Origin: an uncultured Verrucomicrobiales bacterium
GTDB taxonomy: Bacteria; Verrucomicrobiota; Verrucomicrobiia; Verrucomicrobiales; Akkermansiaceae
Length of the DNA: 8,230 nucleotides
Assembly (NCBI GenBank): GCA_938001985.1
Contig: CALLBE010000093.1
Coordinates: forward strand, 1-8,230
Reading direction: 5' to 3'
Made by a program: the position numbers and the translations under genes. The notes under the pieces are model-generated. The model did not search any database and had not been told where the DNA came from. It saw nothing but the letters and a program-made list of their open reading frames with translations. Shown one piece after another: positions 1 through 6,917 of this stretch (its first letter is position 1; each line of letters begins with the position of its first letter).

Positions 1-64
1 CCAAGGATGCCCCAACCAGTCCATGACCAATAATTAAAATCTTTGAGGGCGCTCGACCAGACAT
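1..64 (-). CDS. N-terminus of a dinucleotide-binding (probably FAD-dependent) oxidoreductase, cut by window edge
   Basis: Only the first 21 codons are present; the gene runs off the left edge. The reading begins at an ATG (complement of 62-64) and gives MSGRAPSKILIIGHGLVGAS followed by L. This is a beta strand followed by a GxGxxG turn (GHGLVG), the usual start of a Rossmann-type FAD or NAD(P) binding fold. The GHGLVG-A-S-L form resembles DAO-type FAD oxidoreductases (DadA/glycine oxidase-like), but a prephenate dehydrogenase-like NAD enzyme cannot be excluded from so little sequence. The frame is open upstream, but no other in-frame ATG is seen before it enters the hydrolase gene. There is no clear Shine-Dalgarno sequence. 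It starts 32 bp after the hydrolase stop on the same strand, so it is probably the third gene of that operon. Confidence 0.6.
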   Translation of the reverse strand, partial: MSGRAPSKILIIGHGLVGASL

Positions 65-96
65 GAAAAATAAAGAGGAGTCTGATTCTAGAAGGC

Positions 97-588
97 CTAG
101 AGCTTTAGTAAAAAGGCTTTAAAGAGTCTTAAAACCTCATCTAATGAAGAATTTAAGCGATGGTCGCCTTCGATCAAATGTAGCGTGGTATTGCTTTCAC
201 GGGCGTATCGAATGGATAGCTCATGCGGCACGATTTCATCAGACCAGCCATGAACGATTTCAATATTTTCCGATAAAACAGGATAAGACTGATGCTTCCA
301 CCCCGGTATAAAAAGAGCAGGCGCTAAGGCAAACACGCCCTGCGTCTCCAGTTGAGAAGCGGCGACAATGGATACATAACCGCCCATACTTGAGCCGACT
401 AAAACCACCTCTGAAGTCTCTTTTTCTAAATAAGAAGTCAATCGACTCACACGTTGATCAGGATCCATCGTGTCTGTATAATCCAGACTATCAACAGAAT
501 GACCCAGGTCCTTAGCTAGATCAGCTAAAGCCCTGATTTTGGTTCCCCAAGGACCGCTTTCTTTCCCGTGTGAAAAGACGACCTTCAT
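97..588 (-). CDS. Small alpha/beta hydrolase (YqiA/YcfP-like size class)
   Basis: The product is 163 residues, short for the alpha/beta hydrolase fold and typical of compact esterase-like members. The visible catalytic set is complete: an HG oxyanion segment at residues 7-8, the nucleophile elbow G-S-S-M-G-G at 65-70 with Ser67, an acid in GWSDEIVP (Asp117), and a C-terminal histidine in GDHRL (His143). There is no signal peptide or membrane segment, so it should be cytoplasmic. The substrate cannot be told from sequence; it is probably a carboxyl ester or thioester. The ATG lies 6 bp after the stop of the upstream aminotransferase, which suggests co-transcription and translational coupling, since no good independent ribosome binding site is visible. 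A short N-terminus is normal here because strand beta-1 (KVVFSHG) begins immediately. Confidence 0.8.
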   Translation of the reverse strand: MKVVFSHGKESGPWGTKIRALADLAKDLGHSVDSLDYTDTMDPDQRVSRLTSYLEKETSEVVLVGSSMGGYVSIVAASQLETQGVFALAPALFIPGWKHQSYPVLSENIEIVHGWSDEIVPHELSIRYARESNTTLHLIEGDHRLNSSLDEVLRLFKAFLLKL

Positions 589-594
589 GCTTAA

Positions 595-1674
595 TTATAG
601 AAAATCAGGCAGCACGTCATCAAGTGCCGCAAAGAGCTCTTTCATCGACTCCACCGTTTCGTCTCCCATGTTTGAAATACGGAAGGTTGAGCCTTTCACT
701 TTTCCATAACCGCCATTGATCAAGAAGTTATGCTTATTGCGAACAGCTTTGATGAATGCAGGCACATCGATGTCTAAATTGTTTGCAAAGGTTACCAGCG
801 TTTTGGACTGACAGCCCTCAGGAGCAAAGTTTTCGAATCCGTACTTAGCACCCCAGTCTTTAACCATTTGGTTCAGTGTCTCGTGGCGAGCGTAGCGTTT
901 TTCTAACCCTTCTTCTAAGATTTCATCGACTTTGTCTTTCAGGCCCCAGATTAATGAGATCGCAGGCGTTGATGGCGTGTTGTTTTTAGCGCCATTTTTA
1001 ACAAACTCTAAGAAGTCAAAATAGTAACCACGTCCTTCGGTTGTTTCTGCACGCTTCACCGCTTCTTCAGAAAGCGTGAATACGGAGATTCCAGGAGGAA
1101 GTGCGAATGCTTTTTGCACGCCAGCGAGTAAAACATCAATCCCAAGCGCTTCTGTTTCTACAGGAACCGCTGTGATTGAGGAAACGGTATCAACCGCGAT
1201 GAGAACACCTGGGAATTCCTTGACCACTTTAACAATGTCTTCAATCGGATTCATGACCCCTGTTGAGGTTTCGTTATGAACCACGGTCACAAGATCGAAT
1301 CCGCCTTCAGCAAGTTTAGCGCGAACCACCTCTGGGTCTATCGCTTCACCCCATTCAACTTGGATTTTCTCGGCTTCTTTTCCACAAGATTTTGCAACGC
1401 TGAACCATTTGTCAGAAAACGCACCACAGCATAACGTGAGGACTTTTTTCTGAACCAAGTTACGAACACAAGCCTCCATCACCCCCCAAGCAGACGAGGT
1501 GGAGAGGTAAACTGGGCGTGTTGTTTTTACAATCTCACGAAGGCCGGGTTGGATAGACGCGTAGAGTTCTTCGAAATCCTTGCCGCGGTGGCCAATCATT
1601 GTCTGATTCATAGCCGCATACGTTCTCTGAGAAACGTTAATAGGACCGGGTATAAAAAGCTTTGGCTTAGACAT
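595..1674 (-). CDS. Class V PLP-dependent aminotransferase (alanine/serine-glyoxylate aminotransferase family)
   Basis: The 359-residue length is normal for the family. It opens with the FIPGP signature (residues 7-11) seen in serine-glyoxylate and alanine-glyoxylate aminotransferases. Further landmarks are the phosphate-cup region around STSSAWGVMEA (58-68), the HNETSTG loop (133-139), Asp162 in AVDTVSS, which pairs with the pyridine nitrogen, and Lys188 in GVQKAFALPPG, which forms the Schiff base. NNTPSTPA (231-238) and the likely carboxylate-binding Arg332 in FRISNMGD follow. The reaction is transfer of an amino group between an amino acid (Ala, Ser or phosphoserine) and an oxo-acid. In some bacteria members of this family act with SerA in serine synthesis, but no serA is visible here. 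It is probably the first gene of a minus-strand operon with the hydrolase and the partial oxidoreductase. A weak purine-rich GGAGAAGAG precedes the start. Confidence 0.85.
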   Translation of the reverse strand: MSKPKLFIPGPINVSQRTYAAMNQTMIGHRGKDFEELYASIQPGLREIVKTTRPVYLSTSSAWGVMEACVRNLVQKKVLTLCCGAFSDKWFSVAKSCGKEAEKIQVEWGEAIDPEVVRAKLAEGGFDLVTVVHNETSTGVMNPIEDIVKVVKEFPGVLIAVDTVSSITAVPVETEALGIDVLLAGVQKAFALPPGISVFTLSEEAVKRAETTEGRGYYFDFLEFVKNGAKNNTPSTPAISLIWGLKDKVDEILEEGLEKRYARHETLNQMVKDWGAKYGFENFAPEGCQSKTLVTFANNLDIDVPAFIKAVRNKHNFLINGGYGKVKGSTFRISNMGDETVESMKELFAALDDVLPDFL

Positions 1675-1697
1675 AGAAAAAAACTCTTCTCCAAGGG

Positions 1698-1742
1698 TTA
1701 TTCTGTCCAGCTTATTCTTTAAAGAATAGATGAAGAATCATC
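1698..1742. promoter_or_regulatory. Candidate operator: 16-bp perfect palindrome plus flanking half-sites
   Basis: Positions 1713-1728 read TATTCTTTAAAGAATA, a perfect palindrome centred between 1720 and 1721. The left arm is repeated directly as TTATTCT at 1698-1704 and 1712-1718 (14-bp period). The right arm appears again as AAGAATC at 1733-1739, inside a second small inverted repeat, GATGA-agaa-TCATC (1729-1742). Four related half-sites within about 45 bp between divergent genes is the arrangement expected of a dimeric regulator with cooperative binding. It lies 24-68 bp upstream of the aminotransferase start, which would suit repression there. The regulator is unknown. An A+T-rich palindrome arising by chance is possible. 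Confidence 0.4.
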
Positions 1743-1900
1743 GTCACGAGAGAGTTTATACTAAAGCCCTTGGGGCCAGAGTCGCTAAGGCAACTCATCT
1801 CGAGTTCTGTCATTTCTCCACAACCCAAAGCCAGTTCAAGAGATAGCCTACATTTTCTATTAAAAAAAGATTTCGATCAAGGGGCTCATTTGTTACCTAT

Positions 1901-1905
1901 AAAGG
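1901..1905 (+). promoter_or_regulatory. Ribosome binding site deciding the mqo start
   Basis: AAAGG lies 8 nt before the ATG at 1914. This is the only reasonable Shine-Dalgarno sequence among the plus-strand genes here. It supports the internal ATG, immediately before the FAD-binding strand, over the upstream in-frame start at 1770. Confidence 0.5.
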
Positions 1906-1913
1906 TTTTTAGA

Positions 1914-3389
1914 ATGAAGCCTATTCAAACAGACATCACATTAATCGGAGGCGGGATTATGAGCGCCACTTTAGGTACCATGCTAAAGCGATTAAACCCT
2001 GATTTTACCATCCAAGTGGTTGAACGGTTGAATAAGGTCGCTCAAGAAAGCTCCAACCCATGGAATAATGCAGGAACCGGACACGCCGCCCTATGTGAGC
2101 TGAACTACACGCAACAAGCGGCTGACGGTTCAGTTGATATTTCCAAAGCATTGGGTATCTACGAGTCGTTTGAGCAATCCAAGCAGTTTTGGACATCTTC
2201 CATTGAGGCAGGAAAACTAAGCGCACCTGAATCCTTCATCAAAGCCGTCCCTCACATGAGTTATGTTCATGGAGAAAAGAACCAGTCCTTTTTAAAAGCG
2301 AGACACGAGGCCATGTCTGCGCACCACTTCTTTGCCGACATGGAGTACTCAGAAGCTGCGGATGAGGTCAAGTCATGGGCGCCTTTACTCATCAATGGTC
2401 GTGAGGACACACCGTTTTCAGCCACAAAGATCAATCGTGGTACGGATGTTAACTTTGGTAAGCTGACTGAATTATTGCTTGAATCTCTCGTTGCGGAAGA
2501 GGGCGTGACGCTTTCCTGTGGTCAAGAGGTGCAGAACCTTTCAAAAACAAAGGATGGCCAGTGGAGACTTAAGATCAAAGACGATGCTGGAAACTGTTCT
2601 GAAATCATTTCAAAATTCGTATTCATCGGAGCTGGTGGTGCGGCGTTACCTTTATTGCAAAAATCAGGGATTCCTGAGGGCAAAGGCTTCGGCGGCTTTC
2701 CCGTCAGTGGCCAATGGTTGGTTTGTCAAAAAGAGGAGATTGTGAACCAGCATTTAGGAAAGATTTACGGAAAAGCAGCTGTAGGCGCTCCTCCGATGTC
2801 GGTTCCTCATCTAGACACCCGTGTCATTGATGGTAAAAAATCCCTTCTCTTCGGCCCCTTCGCCGGCTGGACCCCCATGTTCTTAAAGCACGGCTCTTTA
2901 CTTGACCTGCCTTTATCCATCAAGCCTGACAACCTCATTCCTATGCTCGCTGTTGGTAAGGACAATATCGATTTAACGAAATACTTAATCGAGCAAGTCC
3001 TTCAAACATCGGAAGACCGCATGAATGCCCTCCGAGAGTATTACCCAGAAGCTGATGCCAGCGATTGGACCCTTGAGGAAGCTGGTCAACGCGTTCAAAT
3101 CATCAAAGCGGATCCGAAAAAAGGAGGCGCACTTCAATTTGGAACCGAAGTTGTTTCGGCTAAAGACGGATCCCTAGCCGCACTTCTAGGCGCCTCTCCG
3201 GGAGCGTCAACTGCCGTTAGCATCATGCTCAAGCTCCTCAACCAATGCTTCCCTGAGGAGATGCAGAGCGAGGCATGGCAAAAAGAGCTCTCCACCATGG
3301 TGCCTTCGCACAATGTGGATTTAAAAACCAATCCTGAGGCCTTTGCCGAGATCCACGAGCACGTGGATAAAGCGCTTGGTATTATTTAA
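1914..3389 (+). CDS. mqo: Malate:quinone oxidoreductase
   Basis: Mqo (EC 1.1.5.4) is an FAD-dependent peripheral inner-membrane enzyme that oxidises malate to oxaloacetate and passes electrons to quinone. It is an alternative to NAD-dependent malate dehydrogenase. From the ATG at 1914 the protein is 491 residues, in line with the roughly 450-550 residues of the family. The N-terminus [19 protein letters not shown] carries the FAD-binding GGGIMS turn (12-17), with Glu37 at the end of the second strand (QVVERL). The family-typical [19 protein letters not shown] block follows (48-66). Later blocks [11 protein letters not shown] and, near the C-terminus, [20 protein letters not shown] and [10 protein letters not shown] are characteristic of Mqo and separate it from L-2-hydroxyglutarate oxidase. 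There is no membrane segment or signal. It is the first gene of a likely operon with cmoB, which starts 8 bp after its stop. Confidence 0.95.
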   Translation: MKPIQTDITLIGGGIMSATLGTMLKRLNPDFTIQVVERLNKVAQESSNPWNNAGTGHAALCELNYTQQAADGSVDISKALGIYESFEQSKQFWTSSIEAGKLSAPESFIKAVPHMSYVHGEKNQSFLKARHEAMSAHHFFADMEYSEAADEVKSWAPLLINGREDTPFSATKINRGTDVNFGKLTELLLESLVAEEGVTLSCGQEVQNLSKTKDGQWRLKIKDDAGNCSEIISKFVFIGAGGAALPLLQKSGIPEGKGFGGFPVSGQWLVCQKEEIVNQHLGKIYGKAAVGAPPMSVPHLDTRVIDGKKSLLFGPFAGWTPMFLKHGSLLDLPLSIKPDNLIPMLAVGKDNIDLTKYLIEQVLQTSEDRMNALREYYPEADASDWTLEEAGQRVQIIKADPKKGGALQFGTEVVSAKDGSLAALLGASPGASTAVSIMLKLLNQCFPEEMQSEAWQKELSTMVPSHNVDLKTNPEAFAEIHEHVDKALGII

Positions 3390-3397
3390 GAACCTCA

Positions 3398-4330
3398 ATG
3401 GATTCTGCCCCTGAGAGCTTTGATGCGTTTTGGACTTCGATTTCATCGAACGTCACAGAACCCGTTAACCATGGGGATAAAGACCAATGGCTTGAGGCCA
3501 TAGACTCGATTCCTTCGCTTGATTCTAAGTGCTTTGAAGTCAAGGAAGGTGTCCCTACTTTTTCCACCGAAGAAAAAAACACCGACTCTCTCAAGACCGC
3601 TTTACTAGCGCTTCATCCATGGAGAAAAGGCCCTTTTCAAATAGGTGATGTGGCTATTGATGCGGAATGGGACGCTCGCAAAAAATGGGAGATCGTCGAG
3701 CAAGCGGTTGATTCGTTAGAAGGGCGTGACGTCTTAGACATCGGTTGTTCAAACGGCTATTACTTATGGCGGATGCTGGAGAGCAAAGCCAACCGAGCAT
3801 TGGGTGTGGAGCCTTACCCTCCCAATATTTTCCAATTCAAGCTATGCCATCAACTAGCGGGTTCTCCTGAAAGTATTAAACTACTGCCTTCAACGTTTGA
3901 GGTCATGCCCCAAAAGTTAAGAGCCTTTGATACGGTTTTTTCAATGGGAGTCTTGTATCACCGTCGCAATCCTCTTGAGCATTTGATGCAAATACGAGAG
4001 CAGCTGAAGTCAGGGGGCCAATTGGTGCTAGAGACCCTAATCGTTGATGGTGACGAGAATACTTGTTTGATGCCTGAAGGACGCTATCAGCAAATGAATA
4101 ACGTCTGGTTCTTGCCTTCTGCGCCTCATCTGGTTAGGTGGTTAGAGCGTTGTAAATTCAAACAAGTTGAGGTGAAAGACATTCGCCCCACCAGCATCGA
4201 AGAGCAACGGTCTACAGAGTGGATGAAATTCCAATCCTTAGAGCAATTTTTAGACCCTCAAGACTTGACCAAAACCATCGAGGGTTACCAAGCCCCCACG
4301 CGCTGTTTAATCACCGCCTACGCCCCTTAA
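3398..4330 (+). CDS. cmoB: tRNA U34 carboxymethyltransferase CmoB
   Basis: CmoB transfers the carboxymethyl group of carboxy-S-adenosyl-L-methionine (Cx-SAM) to 5-hydroxyuridine at tRNA position 34, giving 5-oxyacetyluridine (cmo5U) and widening wobble decoding. The 310 residues compare with 323 in E. coli. The diverged N-terminal part is followed by the hallmark HPWRKGPF (73-80; Lys77 corresponds to the Cx-SAM-binding Lys91 of E. coli), EW at 90-91 and Lys96. The Rossmann glycine loop DIGCSNGYYLWRM (114-126) comes next. The FDTVFSMGVLYHRRNPLEH block (177-195), ETLIVDGDENT (212-222) and Arg302 near the C-terminus complete the fit. The D-P-T of E. coli at 152-154 is E-P-Y here (138-140), a mild change in the cofactor pocket. 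The gene starts 8 bp after mqo without a clear ribosome binding site. CmoA, which makes Cx-SAM, is not beside it as it is in E. coli. Confidence 0.95.
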   Translation: MDSAPESFDAFWTSISSNVTEPVNHGDKDQWLEAIDSIPSLDSKCFEVKEGVPTFSTEEKNTDSLKTALLALHPWRKGPFQIGDVAIDAEWDARKKWEIVEQAVDSLEGRDVLDIGCSNGYYLWRMLESKANRALGVEPYPPNIFQFKLCHQLAGSPESIKLLPSTFEVMPQKLRAFDTVFSMGVLYHRRNPLEHLMQIREQLKSGGQLVLETLIVDGDENTCLMPEGRYQQMNNVWFLPSAPHLVRWLERCKFKQVEVKDIRPTSIEEQRSTEWMKFQSLEQFLDPQDLTKTIEGYQAPTRCLITAYAP

Positions 4331-4348
4331 TCACTCAATCATTTTTAA

Positions 4349-6835
4349 ATGTCCACCAACTCAAAAACGCTTCCAGACCTTCCAAACAAGCGAGATTGGC
4401 TCTCTTATTGTGGCCTGTGGCTGGTGCAAGCACTCAACTCTTTCAATGACAAGGCAGCTCAATTTTTGATCATCACATTGGCCGTTAATGTTTTGGGTAA
4501 AGAAACTCAACTCTCCAACGAATTGGCAATTTATATTGTATTGCCTTTCGTTCTCTTCGCCCCAATGACGGGTTGGTTGACCGACCGCTTTCCCAAAGTG
4601 CGGGTGTTGCGCTTGGTTGAGCTATCACAGCTGTTTATTTTACTGGGGATGTTTTTTGCCATTCAAGCTCGCTCATTAGAGTGGGCAATTGTGAGTTTTA
4701 TTTTCTTAGCGATTCAAAGCACCTTCTTAAGCCCTGCAAAAAAAGGTCTGATTTATGAAACCGTAGGGCCAAAACGAGTGGGTGTCGGAACCGGCGCTCT
4801 AGAGACCGGAACCTATCTATTCGCAATCGTTGGGATGATCTCAGGCTCGTTAGCGATCAAATACCTCTCTGATGACCCTTGGGAGTCCTGCCTAATCGCT
4901 ATTTATTTCCTTTTAGGTATCGGGATCTTATGCCTTGTCGCCTCCATTGTCATCAAGCCTAGATGGCTGCCTAAGGCGGAGATGAAAAAGCGGAATCACC
5001 CTCTGGATTACCTGTCGCCACTCAAAGCTGTCTTCACGTCTAAAGACATTGCCTACGCGGCTGCTATGCCTATTTTTTTCGGTATTGCCGCCTCTTGGAT
5101 CACGCTCGTTAATGACCAGTTTGTTCGCTACACATTCCCTGGTGATTACGGTGATAAAATCAGTCTATTTCACGGCTTTTTAGGTTTGGGGATTCTCTCT
5201 GGAGCAACGATTGGGAGTTTAATCAGCATCCGCCGTATTCGACTGGATTTGATGCCCCTTATCTTAGGAGCGCTGTGTCTTTTATGTGTTGTGGCTGTTT
5301 ACTATCACTCCATTTTATTCATTGGACTGCCGCTTCTGTCGCTGCTTTCTGGCTTGGGTGTGATTACCATGATTCAAGGGAACGCTTACATCATTCGCAA
5401 CATTCCCGATCAAGCCAAGGGGCGAGCGATTGCAGGCGTGAACATGCTCAGCTCGGCTGCGGGAGCGTTGACCTCATTGGCTCACAAGTGGGTCGAGTCT
5501 CAGCCGTTTAGTATTGGTGATCAATATTGGATGCTTCTAGGCGTGGGGCTGATCTTCCTCGTCTTGTCGTTACAAGGCTTTGGCAGAGAGTTTATTCGCT
5601 TTTTAATCATCACCAGCACCCGCATGGGCTGGGGCATGCGAACCTTGGGAAGAGACCGAGTGCCAGAGGACGAAGGGCTCTTAATTGTATCCAATCACGT
5701 CACATGGCTTGATTCCGGTGCCGTTAACTCAGCGATCCCGAGAAAGGTTCGATTCTTAATGGCTGAAGAGTATTCCAAATACCCTCTCATTGGTAAGTTT
5801 ACGAGTTGGTTTGATGTGATTTTAGTCACCCCTTCTCGAGCTAAAGAGGCCATGCAACGTGGCAGTGATGCGATTAAGGAAGGTTCCGCTGTCTGTATTT
5901 TCCCAGAAGGCCGACTAACCCGATCTGGCCAGCTGAATGAAATTAAGCGAGGTTTCCATCTCATGGCTAAGAAGGCTGAGGCCAAAATCGTTCCTTTATA
6001 CATGGATGGATTATGGGGAACCATCACTTCATTTGAGCGCGGTAAGTATTTTAAAAAATGGCCGTACTGGTTTGGTCATGGCGTGACCGCTGCTTGTGGC
6101 GAGCCGATTGAAGCCAAAGACGCCACGCCTGAAAAACTCAGAGTCTCACTAGAGAGGTTAAGTCATGAATGTCTCGAGAGCCGATTAAGTCGTGAACCTA
6201 AAAAACGATTCCGTCAGGCCTCGGAAATTTGCAATTTGATGCAAAGCTCCCTCTCTCCGGATCTGATATTGGCGAATGCACGACAGATTCAAAATGTGAA
6301 CTTTCATACGGAAAAACGAGCCGTGATACTTCATATCAGCGCTTCATTGAAGAACAGTTTTGCCATTTGGTCCATGTATCAAAAGTGCACTCACCATATC
6401 AAAGAAATCCATTGGTTTGGTGAGGCGGCCCTGCCGACACCTCAGAAAAATGAGCACGTCGTCTGTATCCTCTCCTCTACGGAAAGAGTGAATCTAAAAC
6501 AGCTACCTAATTCTGAATCCATCACTGTTCTTGAGCTCTTTGATATCGAGCGCGCAACAACGCCAGAACCGCTTCCTGCAGGGCATGACAAAGTAGTTCA
6601 CTGCCCAGCCTTGGCTGATAATGGCGTGCTGTTGACCCTTTCCTTGCCTTTTGAGGTGAATGAAATCACCTCATTGGGACCTGAATTTGGGATCGTTGAG
6701 GGAACCTTTGGCCGTCTCTTGCCGGGGGGGTATCGAGAGGGGAATGAGCTCTACATGCCTCGCGGAGCTAAATGTGATTTCAGTCAATTTGAACTCGATG
6801 AAAAAGGCTTTGTTAAGCTAAAATCAATCACTTAG
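4349..6835 (+). CDS. MFS (LplT-like) transporter fused to PlsC-type acyltransferase, with degenerate C-terminal domain
   Basis: This 828-residue fusion has three parts. Residues about 15-410 form a 12-helix MFS domain like LplT, including the N-S-F-N-D-K-A-A motif (30-37) typical of LplT-like transporters and the loop GWLTDRFPKVRVLR (75-88). Residues about 425-610 are a PlsC/LPLAT domain: motif I NHVTWLD (449-455, catalytic His450 and Asp455), FPEGRLTRSG (518-527) and VPLYMDG (548-554). The expected role is moving lysophospholipid across the inner membrane and acylating it, or making phosphatidic acid. Related Aas-type fusions continue into a roughly 500-residue acyl-ACP synthetase domain. 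Here only about 210 residues follow, without its P-loop or catalytic lysine, but GTFGRLLPG (785-793) and ELDEKGF (815-821) recall the end of that domain. The gene starts 18 bp after cmoB, with no clear ribosome binding site. Confidence 0.85.
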   Translation: MSTNSKTLPDLPNKRDWLSYCGLWLVQALNSFNDKAAQFLIITLAVNVLGKETQLSNELAIYIVLPFVLFAPMTGWLTDRFPKVRVLRLVELSQLFILLGMFFAIQARSLEWAIVSFIFLAIQSTFLSPAKKGLIYETVGPKRVGVGTGALETGTYLFAIVGMISGSLAIKYLSDDPWESCLIAIYFLLGIGILCLVASIVIKPRWLPKAEMKKRNHPLDYLSPLKAVFTSKDIAYAAAMPIFFGIAASWITLVNDQFVRYTFPGDYGDKISLFHGFLGLGILSGATIGSLISIRRIRLDLMPLILGALCLLCVVAVYYHSILFIGLPLLSLLSGLGVITMIQGNAYIIRNIPDQAKGRAIAGVNMLSSAAGALTSLAHKWVESQPFSIGDQYWMLLGVGLIFLVLSLQGFGREFIRFLIITSTRMGWGMRTLGRDRVPEDEGLLIVSNHVTWLDSGAVNSAIPRKVRFLMAEEYSKYPLIGKFTSWFDVILVTPSRAKEAMQRGSDAIKEGSAVCIFPEGRLTRSGQLNEIKRGFHLMAKKAEAKIVPLYMDGLWGTITSFERGKYFKKWPYWFGHGVTAACGEPIEAKDATPEKLRVSLERLSHECLESRLSREPKKRFRQASEICNLMQSSLSPDLILANARQIQNVNFHTEKRAVILHISASLKNSFAIWSMYQKCTHHIKEIHWFGEAALPTPQKNEHVVCILSSTERVNLKQLPNSESITVLELFDIERATTPEPLPAGHDKVVHCPALADNGVLLTLSLPFEVNEITSLGPEFGIVEGTFGRLLPGGYREGNELYMPRGAKCDFSQFELDEKGFVKLKSIT

Positions 6836-6881
6836 CCCATGCTCTCTTGTCTTGTTTTTTGCTCCCTTCGAGTGATAGATT

Positions 6882-6912
6882 TTGACAAATGCAATAGACT
6901 TTGCGAGATCAT
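6882..6912 (+). promoter_or_regulatory. Possible promoter for the coiled-coil gene
   Basis: A perfect -35 consensus TTGACA lies at 6882-6887 in the 82-bp gap before the coiled-coil gene. The best -10 is GATCAT (6907-6912, 4 of 6 matches) after a long 19-bp spacer. Transcription would then begin at or next to the ATG at 6918, giving a leaderless message, which fits the absence of a Shine-Dalgarno sequence. The -10 is weak, so the match may be chance. Confidence 0.3.
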
Positions 6913-6917
6913 AGTAG

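Larger units (their letters stand above)
1675..1913. other. Divergent intergenic region between the aminotransferase and mqo
   Basis: This 239-bp stretch separates the minus-strand aminotransferase operon from the plus-strand mqo cluster, so it must hold the promoters for both. An ORF in frame with mqo extends back to 1770, but the added 48 residues have no family counterpart and are taken as non-coding. A TATACT (1757-1762, plus) overlaps a TATAAA read on the minus strand (1755-1760); neither has a convincing -35 at 16-18 bp. A weak pair for mqo is TTCAAG then TATTAA with a 17-bp spacer near 1832-1860. Promoter positions are therefore not settled. The clearest structure is the repeat cluster at 1698-1742, listed separately. 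Confidence 0.5.

Noticed and set aside
1076..1279. Open frame of 67 codons opposite the aminotransferase gene
   Set aside because: It lies wholly within the well-supported aminotransferase on the other strand and resembles no protein; similar shadow frames within mqo, cmoB and the MFS-PlsC gene were dropped for the same reason.
1755..1762. Overlapping TATAAA (minus) and TATACT (plus) as a firm divergent promoter pair
   Set aside because: No acceptable -35 hexamer is found at 16-18 bp in either direction, so it is mentioned only within the intergenic entry.
1770..1913. N-terminal extension of Mqo by 48 residues from an upstream in-frame ATG
   Set aside because: The extension has no family counterpart. 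The ATG at 1914 directly precedes the FAD-binding strand and has AAAGG at 8 nt spacing.
6724..6730. Run of seven G as a possible frameshift explaining the odd C-terminus of the MFS-PlsC protein
   Set aside because: The frame as given keeps AMP-binding-like residues both before (GRLLPG) and after (LYMPRG, ELDEKGF) the run; one extra base gives an early stop and one fewer gives unrelated sequence.
6827..6876. ATCACT/AGTGAT inverted repeat spanning the end of the MFS-PlsC gene as a terminator
   Set aside because: The loop is 38 nt and the stem only 6 bp with low G+C; the T-rich stretch at 6853-6860 has no stem before it.
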